Source of the DNA: CAYVMD01 sp964452465
Lineage (GTDB): Bacteria > Armatimonadota > JACIXR01
Assembly: GCA_964452465.1 (NCBI GenBank)
Contig: CAYVMD010000035.1
Span: 1 to 20,821, forward strand
Direction: 5' to 3'
DNA: 20,821 bases
Shown here: piece after piece, positions 15,489-20,821 of the stretch
Layout: every line of letters starts with the position of its first letter
Position numbering within the stretch: the first letter of the stretch is position 1
Position numbers and translations under genes: made by a program
Notes under the pieces: generated by a model
The model's database searches: none
What the model was told of the DNA's origin: nothing
The model's input: only the letters and a program-made list of their open reading frames with translations

Positions 15489-16601
15489 TTAGGCTAACTC
15501 TATCAACTGATAATCGGTTGTCCCCAGCCCTATTTCCTCTGCGTGGCGGAGTTGGATACTCCAATCCACGCTTGGAAACAACCCCCTAAACTTGTCCTCC
15601 CCTTTCCCCAAGTTCTGGGTGAGCGCGGTACCTTGGATCCCCGCTTCTTGGTTTACGAGGTCCACGGAAGCCTTGTCTATTGCTACCGGATCGGAGGAAG
15701 CGAGTATGCCGATATCGGGAACGATAGGCAGATCAGCCCAACCAACGCAATCGCAAAGAGGGGTTATGTCCATTAAAAAGTTGAAGAAGAAAACCCTACC
15801 CCTTTTGCCCTCCAAAACCGCATAGGCGTACTCAGCTAAGCGCTTCTGCTCCGCCACACTCTCATCTCCCCAACGAATTGCTATGCTCCTTTGAGGACAA
15901 GTAGCGGTGCATTCCCCACAACCTATACACTTCTGTTCGTCTATCACCGCTTTACCATTTTTGATTTTTATCGCCTTTACAGGACACCATTTGGCGCATT
16001 CTCCACATCCGATACATGTATTCACATCCACTTTGGGGCGAACTTGGGAATGAATGGCCTGCTTCCCTCCCCTACTGGCACAACCCATAGCGATATTCTT
16101 CAATGCTCCCCCGAAGCCGAACTGAACATGTCCCTTAAAGTGGGACAGAAAGATTATGCTGTCCGCCTGATCTATTTCCCCAGCAATATGGACTAATTTA
16201 AAAGAAGGAAGGTTAACCCTTTTGGTCACGAAATTCTTTCCCTTTAGGCCATCCGCGATGATGATGGGAGCACCCACTACGGAGTAATCAAAACCATTCA
16301 AGATGGCGTTCTCTATGTGGTCCACCGCATTTGCCCGGGCACCCACATACAAGGTGTTGGAATCGGTAAGAAAAGGCTTCGCCCCTATCGCCTTTAATTC
16401 CTCCACTATGGGACGAACGAATATAGGACGCAAGTAACGAGTGTGCCCTCTTTCCCCAAAATGTAATTTTACCGCTGTTAAAGCACCCGGAGCTACAAAC
16501 TGGGGTAGGTCACACTCCTTTATAAGTCGCCTTAGCTTTCTCAATAAACTCTCTTCATGGGAAACCGATCGGATGTTCACGAAGAAAACGCGTGCTTTCA
16601 T
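15489..16601 (-). CDS. DUF362 domain protein with two [4Fe-4S] clusters
   Basis: The 370-residue protein belongs to the DUF362 family (Pfam PF04015), whose members are often annotated as iron-sulfur proteins without a known reaction. The N-terminal part contains ALTAVKLHFGERGHTRYLRP (40-59) and DSIIFLSHFKGHVQFGFGGALKNIAMG (147-173). A central 2[4Fe-4S] ferredoxin module has Cys196-x2-Cys199-x2-Cys202-x3-Cys206-Pro and Cys225-x2-Cys228-x2-Cys231-x3-Cys235-Pro. The C-terminal part ends the DUF362 fold (IGILASSDPVAIDKASVDLVN). No signal peptide is seen, so it is cytoplasmic. AGGAGG nine bases before the ATG is a clear ribosome site. It lies between the DUF151 gene (35 bases upstream) and the antiporter. 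A redox role is an inference from the clusters only. Confidence 0.9.
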   Translation of the reverse strand: MKARVFFVNIRSVSHEESLLRKLRRLIKECDLPQFVAPGALTAVKLHFGERGHTRYLRPIFVRPIVEELKAIGAKPFLTDSNTLYVGARANAVDHIENAILNGFDYSVVGAPIIIADGLKGKNFVTKRVNLPSFKLVHIAGEIDQADSIIFLSHFKGHVQFGFGGALKNIAMGCASRGGKQAIHSQVRPKVDVNTCIGCGECAKWCPVKAIKIKNGKAVIDEQKCIGCGECTATCPQRSIAIRWGDESVAEQKRLAEYAYAVLEGKRGRVFFFNFLMDITPLCDCVGWADLPIVPDIGILASSDPVAIDKASVDLVNQEAGIQGTALTQNLGKGEDKFRGLFPSVDWSIQLRHAEEIGLGTTDYQLIELA

Positions 16602-16636
16602 TTTTCTCCGCCTCCTTGGACAGATAGAATAAGGTT

Positions 16637-17113
16637 TTATTGGGTTTCTTTCTTTAAAGCCTCTATGAATACCCTTTCCACCACATAAATAGGAGCCGAT
16701 GCTCTGAGGGCTAAGGCAATGGCGTCGCTGGGACGAGAATCTATATGGAGTAGCTCTCCCTGAGATACAAGGTAGATCCGAGCGTAGAAAGTGTCATGAA
16801 AGAGGTCGTCTACCACCACCTTCTCTACCGAGACATTCAGCTTGTCTAACATATTCTTAAGGAGATCATGGGTAAGGGGACGGGGGAAGGTAATCTGCCC
16901 AGGCTGAAGAGCCAAAGAGATGGCTATGGCTTCGAATGGCCCGATCATTATGGGGAGTTGTCTGCCCAAAGCATCCTTAAGCACGACGAAGGTTCTCCCT
17001 GCTCTGTCTTCATATACGCCAGTTACCTCCACCAACCTCTCTTCTCCTCCCGCGTATTCGTCAAAAGGACCTTCCCCGAAAAATTCATCGTCGCTATCTC
17101 TAAAAAAAGGCAA
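16637..17113 (-). CDS. DUF151 (bifunctional nuclease family) protein, TTG start
   Basis: The 158-residue protein has the DUF151/BFN domain (Pfam PF02577): IMIGPFEAIAISLALQ (55-70), RPLTHDLLKNMLDKL, VVDDLFHDTFYARIYL and the signature HIDSRPSDAIALALRASAPIYV (about 123-144). Plant and Thermotoga relatives have nuclease or structural data; the bacterial role is not settled. The start is a TTG at 17113, chosen because a perfect AGGAGG lies eight bases upstream. The only internal methionine is at position 56 inside the domain. The N-terminal 25 residues are acidic (DSDDEFFGEGPFDEYAGGEE) and variable. It begins 16 bases after the rho stop and is surely in the same operon. Confidence 0.9.
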   Translation of the reverse strand: MPFFRDSDDEFFGEGPFDEYAGGEERLVEVTGVYEDRAGRTFVVLKDALGRQLPIMIGPFEAIAISLALQPGQITFPRPLTHDLLKNMLDKLNVSVEKVVVDDLFHDTFYARIYLVSQGELLHIDSRPSDAIALALRASAPIYVVERVFIEALKKETQ

Positions 17114-17121
17114 GCCTATCG

Positions 17122-17127
17122 CCTCCT
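17122..17127 (-). promoter_or_regulatory. ribosome binding site fixing the TTG start of the DUF151 gene
   Basis: AGGAGG on the minus strand (17127-17122) is separated by eight bases from TTG at 17113. It decides the start, since no in-frame ATG or GTG lies upstream of the domain. It falls just after the rho stop codon at 17132-17130. Confidence 0.8.
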
Positions 17128-17129
17128 TT

Positions 17130-18443
17130 TTATTCCTGGTCTATGGGCCCCTCCTCTATCATAACCAATTCCTCTGGGGAGAGGGTATGTTTTATGCGTT
17201 CCACAACAGTCGAGAGGAACTCCTCGTTATTTTTTGTTCTCTTTAACCATTTTATCAACTCTTCAGTAGCCTCCATAGTGTCCAGGGAAGCATAAGCCCT
17301 TCGTAGAATCCAAACCCCCTTCAATTCCTGTGGAGTATAAAGGAGCTCCTCATGGCGGGTGCCACTTCGTTTGATATCGATGGCAGGGAAGATGCGTCTT
17401 TCCGCTAACCCCCTATCCAATACCAATTCCATATTACCAGTGCCTTTGAATTCCTCAAAGATCACCTCATCCATCCTGCTACCTGTCTCTACTAAGGTAG
17501 TGGCTATGATAGTGAGGCTTCCACCGTTTTCGATCTTCCTTGCAGCGCCGAAGAAGTGCTTGGGCTTGTAAAGAGCAGCAGGATCCAATCCGCCCGATAA
17601 GGTTCTGCCAGAGGGAGTGCAGGTGAGGTTGGAAGCACGGGAGAGCCTGGTAAGGCTATCTAAGAGTATGACCACATCATACCCTGCTTCCACTAACCTC
17701 TTGGCTTTCTCCAGCGTTAAATCCGCCACCCTCATATGGTTCTCGGGCAATTCGTCAAAGGTGGAGGATATAACCTCCCCTTTCACCGAACGCCTAATAT
17801 CGGTAACCTCCTCCGGCCTTTCGTCTATAAGGAGCACTATGAGGTAAACTTCAGGGTGATTAGTGGTGATGCTATTCGCTATGGTTTTAAGGAGAGTGGT
17901 TTTCCCCGCCTTGGGGGGAGCTACTATTAGCCCTCTTTGCCCTTTCCCCAAGGGAGCTATTATATCTATAACGCGGGCGGAGATGTTGTCCGGCGTGGTC
18001 TCCAAACGGAGCCTCTCATAGGGGTAAACGGGCACCAATTCGTCGAAATCCACCCTCTTATGCAAAGAGCTGACCCTAATCCCATTTATAGTCTCCACCC
18101 TTAAGAGTCCATAATATCTTTCCGTTTCCTTGGGAGGACGAGCGAAGCCGGTAATGAAGTCCCCCATTTTCAATCCTAACTTTTTAATTTGAGAAGCAGA
18201 TACATATACATCCTCTGGTGAAGGGCGGAAGCCATTCGTCCTGATCAGCCCATAGCCCTCCGGCAATACCTCCAAAACCCCTTCAATATATCTTAATCCC
18301 GCCTGCGCCGCATATCTTTGGATAATACCCCTGATCAATTCGTCTCTCTCCAAAGTCTCCGCCCTTTCCACGCCGATCTCCCCGGCGAGGGAACGCAATT
18401 CCTCGATAGTTAAATTCTCTAACTGGGCGAGATCTATTTCCAT
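17130..18443 (-). CDS. rho: transcription termination factor Rho
   Basis: Rho is the hexameric RNA helicase that ends untranslated transcripts. The 437-residue protein is of standard length with no large N-terminal insertion. It has the N-terminal SAP-like helical region (LENLTIEELRSLAGEIGV), the cold-shock RNA-binding domain (about 50-125, EGVLEVLPEGYGLIR), and the ATPase with Walker A APPKAGKT (175-182), Walker B VVILLDS (257-263), the Q-loop SGRTLSGGLD and the R-loop KGTGNMELVLDRGLAERRIFPAIDIKRSGTR (333-363). The ATG is preceded by AGGAGG and GAGGTG motifs. It sits 15 bases after hpt. Rho may use the C-rich tract near 4500 in this same window, which is an inference. Confidence 0.97.
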   Translation of the reverse strand: MEIDLAQLENLTIEELRSLAGEIGVERAETLERDELIRGIIQRYAAQAGLRYIEGVLEVLPEGYGLIRTNGFRPSPEDVYVSASQIKKLGLKMGDFITGFARPPKETERYYGLLRVETINGIRVSSLHKRVDFDELVPVYPYERLRLETTPDNISARVIDIIAPLGKGQRGLIVAPPKAGKTTLLKTIANSITTNHPEVYLIVLLIDERPEEVTDIRRSVKGEVISSTFDELPENHMRVADLTLEKAKRLVEAGYDVVILLDSLTRLSRASNLTCTPSGRTLSGGLDPAALYKPKHFFGAARKIENGGSLTIIATTLVETGSRMDEVIFEEFKGTGNMELVLDRGLAERRIFPAIDIKRSGTRHEELLYTPQELKGVWILRRAYASLDTMEATEELIKWLKRTKNNEEFLSTVVERIKHTLSPEELVMIEEGPIDQE

Positions 18444-18458
18444 TGCACCTCTACCTCC

Positions 18459-19013
18459 TTATTTCCCTCCATATACATCGGGCTTCAACACCCCGACGAA
18501 GGGAAGGTTCCTATATCTTTGGTCGTAATCCAGACCATATCCTACAACGAATTTATCGGGTATTTCAAAACCTTTGTAATGAATTTCCACTTGCACTTCT
18601 CTTCTTGTCGGCTTGTCTAAGAGGGCGCAAACTCTCACGCTTGCGGGTTTTCTCGCTTTTATTATCTTCAAAAGATAATCGAGTGTCAAGCCTGTATCAA
18701 CTATATCCTCCACAATTAAAACATGCTTACCTTCTATGCTTTCGTCTAAGTCCTTTGTTATTTTAACAACTCCCGATGTTTGTGTATAGGGACCGTAGCT
18801 GGAGATAGCCACAAAGTCCAGGCAAACTGGCACCTTTATATGTCTCAATAAGTCAGCAAGGAACATGAATGCCCCTTTGAGAACACAGATTATGGTAATC
18901 TCTCTATCTTTATAATCCTCGGTTATCTGCGCGCCTAAATCTTCCACCTTCTTCTTTATTTCTTCCTCTGTTATGAGGATCTCTCGGATATCGCTTTCCA
19001 ATCTTGTTAGCAT
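18459..19013 (-). CDS. hpt: hypoxanthine(-guanine) phosphoribosyltransferase
   Basis: The enzyme joins hypoxanthine or guanine to PRPP, giving IMP or GMP. The PRPP-binding motif VLIVEDIVDTGLTL lies at residues 98-111 (counting from 19013). Other family blocks are the N-terminal ILITEEEIKKKVEDLGAQI, SSYG, LLDKPTRR and DKFVVGYGLDYDQRYRNLPFVGVLKP, all close to Bacillus-type HprT. Three in-frame ATGs are possible: 19028 and 19019, which overlap the guaA end, and 19013. I chose 19013 (184 residues) because GGGAG is eight bases upstream and the N-terminus then matches relatives. The start follows directly on the guaA stop, so guanine salvage and GMP synthesis are coupled. Confidence 0.95.
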   Translation of the reverse strand: MLTRLESDIREILITEEEIKKKVEDLGAQITEDYKDREITIICVLKGAFMFLADLLRHIKVPVCLDFVAISSYGPYTQTSGVVKITKDLDESIEGKHVLIVEDIVDTGLTLDYLLKIIKARKPASVRVCALLDKPTRREVQVEIHYKGFEIPDKFVVGYGLDYDQRYRNLPFVGVLKPDVYGGK

Positions 19014-19018
19014 AAACA

Positions 19019-20581
19019 TCACTCCCATTCGATAGTTGCAGGTGGTTTAGAGGAGATGTCATAAACTACCCTGTTTACTCCTTTGACCTCCCTTGTTATT
19101 CGATTGGAGATATTCTCCAGCACTTCGTAAGGGAGACGCTCCCAATCGGCGGTCATAGCATCTTCGCTCGATACAACCCTCACCGCTATCGTATATTCAT
19201 AGGTCCTGCGGTCCCCCATAACTCCCACCGTCTTCACAGGTAATAGCACTGCAAAGGCTTGCCACACCTTCCTGTATAAACCCGCGCTTTTGATCTCTTC
19301 CACTACTATCGCGTCTGCCTTCCTTAACAGTTGCACCTTCTCCGGTGTCACTTCCCCGATGATCCTTATGGCGAGCCCAGGACCAGGGAAAGGATGTCTC
19401 CAAACGATCTCCGAAGGCAACCCCAGCTCTTCTCCCATCCTTCTTACCTCGTCCTTGAATAAATACCTTAATGGCTCTACCAATTTCAATTTCATCGTTA
19501 AAGGTAACCCTCCCACATTATGGTGGGTCTTTATTCTCGCTGCCCTTTCCGTCCCACTCTCTATTACATCCGGATATAAAGTCCCCTGGGCGAGGAATCT
19601 GACATCCTCTAACTTGCTCGCTTCCTCTTCAAATACCCTCACGAATTCCTCTCCGATGATCCTGCGCTTTTCCTCGGGGTCGGTTATCCCCTTCAATCTC
19701 TTAAAAAATCTCTCCTCTGCATCTACATATCTCAGATTCATTCGGAAATTTTCCCTGAAAGTCCGAAGGACATCCTCCACTTCTCCCCCTCTTAGAAGGC
19801 CATGGTTAACGAATATACAAACCAAATCATCCTGTACCACTTTGTGGGTCAGCACAGCGGTAACTGCTGAATCCACCCCCCCACTCAAGGCGCAAATCAC
19901 TTTACCCCCGTCCACTATGCTCCTTATATATTCCAATGCCCTTTGGGTAAAGGATTCTGTGGTCCAAGTGGGTGAGCAACCTGCTTGATTATACAGGAAA
20001 TTACGCAATATATCTATCCCCCAGGGGGTATGCACTACCTCGGGATGAAATTGCACTCCGAAGATTCGCTTATGGGGATTGGACATAGCTGCCACAGGAG
20101 TAGCCCTCGTATAGGCGGTCACCTTAAACCCTGGAGGAGGTTCCAAAACGATATCCGAGTGGCTCATCCAAGCAATGAGGTCGGGGTTCAAGCCCGAGAA
20201 GAGATCGGAGTCATCTACGACGAATAACTCCGTCTTCCCATATTCCGCCTTCTCTCCCCTCACGACCTTCCCCCCCAACATATAACTAATCAGTTGGTGC
20301 CCATAGCATATGCCTAGCGTCGGTATTCCTAAGTCAAAAATCTCTCGAGCACACTTCAAGCTTCCCTCATCAAAAACGCTATCGGGTCCCCCTGATAGGA
20401 CCAATGCCTTGGGGGCTATCTTTTTTATCTCCTCCGCTGTTATAGAAGGGGGAACGATCTCGCAATAAACTTTGCATTCCCTTATCCTTCTCGCTATTAG
20501 CTGGCTATACTGAGCACCAAAGTCCAGTACTAATACCTTTTCCTTCGGGGCAATCCCTTTCTCGGTTGGGAGTTCTTCCAT
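19019..20581 (-). CDS. guaA: GMP synthase (glutamine-hydrolysing)
   Basis: GuaA converts XMP to GMP using glutamine and ATP. The 520-residue protein has a class I glutamine amidotransferase domain with the triad Cys92 (GICYGHQL), His179 and Glu181 (FHPEV). It continues with the ATP pyrophosphatase P-loop SGGVDS (233-238) and the C-terminal dimerisation and XMP-binding domain (HPFPGPGLAIRI, ending IEWE). All catalytic residues are present and the length is normal. GAGG seven bases before the ATG is the ribosome site. It is the first gene of the minus-strand operon guaA-hpt-rho-DUF151-DUF362-antiporter. Confidence 0.98.
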   Translation of the reverse strand: MEELPTEKGIAPKEKVLVLDFGAQYSQLIARRIRECKVYCEIVPPSITAEEIKKIAPKALVLSGGPDSVFDEGSLKCAREIFDLGIPTLGICYGHQLISYMLGGKVVRGEKAEYGKTELFVVDDSDLFSGLNPDLIAWMSHSDIVLEPPPGFKVTAYTRATPVAAMSNPHKRIFGVQFHPEVVHTPWGIDILRNFLYNQAGCSPTWTTESFTQRALEYIRSIVDGGKVICALSGGVDSAVTAVLTHKVVQDDLVCIFVNHGLLRGGEVEDVLRTFRENFRMNLRYVDAEERFFKRLKGITDPEEKRRIIGEEFVRVFEEEASKLEDVRFLAQGTLYPDVIESGTERAARIKTHHNVGGLPLTMKLKLVEPLRYLFKDEVRRMGEELGLPSEIVWRHPFPGPGLAIRIIGEVTPEKVQLLRKADAIVVEEIKSAGLYRKVWQAFAVLLPVKTVGVMGDRRTYEYTIAVRVVSSEDAMTADWERLPYEVLENISNRITREVKGVNRVVYDISSKPPATIEWE

Positions 20582-20695
20582 CTTTAAACCTCGCAGGCTA
20601 AATTTAATATATTCCGCAATTAAAATATCCGCTACCCAATCTCTGGGGAGTTTATAGCCTTACAATTAAATAATAACATAATAAAGCCCGCTTGT
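20582..20695 (-). other. AT-rich leader in front of guaA
   Basis: This spacer of about 114 bases must hold the promoter of the guaA operon unless the operon is read from the upstream gene. It is AT-rich, with several TATAAA- and TATATT-like -10 candidates, but none with a convincing -35 box at 16 to 18 bases. I compared it with the purine riboswitch core and saw no match. No intrinsic terminator for the upstream gene is clear. Confidence 0.4.
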
Positions 20696-20821
20696 CTACT
20701 TTCTCCATAGTGCCTTCCTTAACTTCCCCAGGATTTCCCAGAGGAGAAAGCCATAGAAAACATACATTAGGCTATCCCCTAAGAAAGTATAGGGGGTGGG
20801 CTTAGCTCTTCCCACTTTTCC
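20696..20821 (-). CDS. 3' end of an unidentified gene cut by the window edge
   Basis: The minus strand from the right edge is open for 41 codons to TAG at 20698-20696; the other two minus frames have early stops. The product reads GKVGRAKPTPYTFLGDSL, then a hydrophobic aromatic stretch (MYVFYGFLLWEILG), then a basic end KLRKALWRK. Codon use (AGG, AGA, AAG) fits the neighbours. The hydrophobic patch with a basic tail suggests a membrane-associated or amphipathic C-terminus. The family cannot be recognised from so little, and a chance open frame is possible. Confidence 0.45.
   Translation of the reverse strand, partial: GKVGRAKPTPYTFLGDSLMYVFYGFLLWEILGKLRKALWRK

Noticed and set aside
19290..19988. 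232-codon open frame antisense to guaA
   Set aside because: It lies wholly inside conserved guaA catalytic sequence, and its Ser/Thr-rich product matches nothing known to me.
20582..20695. Purine riboswitch in the guaA leader
   Set aside because: TATAAA and GGATAT fragments occur, but the conserved junction and loop sequences and the three-stem layout cannot be formed.

Overview
The window is a bacterial chromosome segment of about 20.8 kb, almost wholly coding and dominated by conserved housekeeping genes. Heavy use of AGG/AGA for arginine and ATA for isoleucine, Lys/Glu-rich proteins, short intergenic gaps and many 4-base ATGA overlaps fit a thermophile with a compact genome. No gene fixes the phylum. 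A poorly sampled thermophilic lineage (for example near Armatimonadota or similar deep branches) is only a guess. I see no insertion sequence, phage gene, CRISPR array or resistance gene.

Layout. (1) At the left edge, on the minus strand, lie a tRNA-Thr(TGT) and a tRNA-Tyr(GTA) cut by the edge, served by a clear sigma70-type promoter. (2) Divergent from them on the plus strand are recA, an AzgA-type purine permease, a TPR protein whose start region looks frameshifted, and a lipoprotein resembling ABC-transporter solute-binding proteins with Pro/Thr/Ser-rich tails at both ends. (3) A tRNA-Leu(TAG)/tRNA-Gly(TCC) pair follows, with its own promoter and an intrinsic terminator. (4) Next is a tightly packed plus-strand protein-quality operon, tig-clpP-clpX-lon, running without a break into valS and a secreted protein of the neutral ceramidase family. 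(5) Meeting it tail to tail with a single base between the stop codons is a minus-strand operon read from the right: guaA-hpt-rho-(DUF151 nuclease)-(DUF362 ferredoxin-like protein)-(CPA2 cation/proton antiporter). (6) At the right edge is the probable 3' end of one more minus-strand gene.

The genes fall into familiar functions. Tig, ClpXP and Lon fold and degrade proteins. ValRS and four tRNAs serve translation. GuaA, Hpt and the permease supply guanine nucleotides, and Rho ends transcription. The two most striking observations are lesions in otherwise normal genes: an in-frame TAG replacing a conserved tyrosine codon in valS, and an apparent one-base deletion in an A-run that separates a well-placed start codon from a Tat-like signal peptide in the TPR gene. 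Both could be sequencing or assembly errors, and both can be tested directly. I found no convincing undescribed multi-gene system; the least understood parts are the TPR/lipoprotein pair, the ceramidase-like protein coupled to valS, and the DUF362-antiporter pair.
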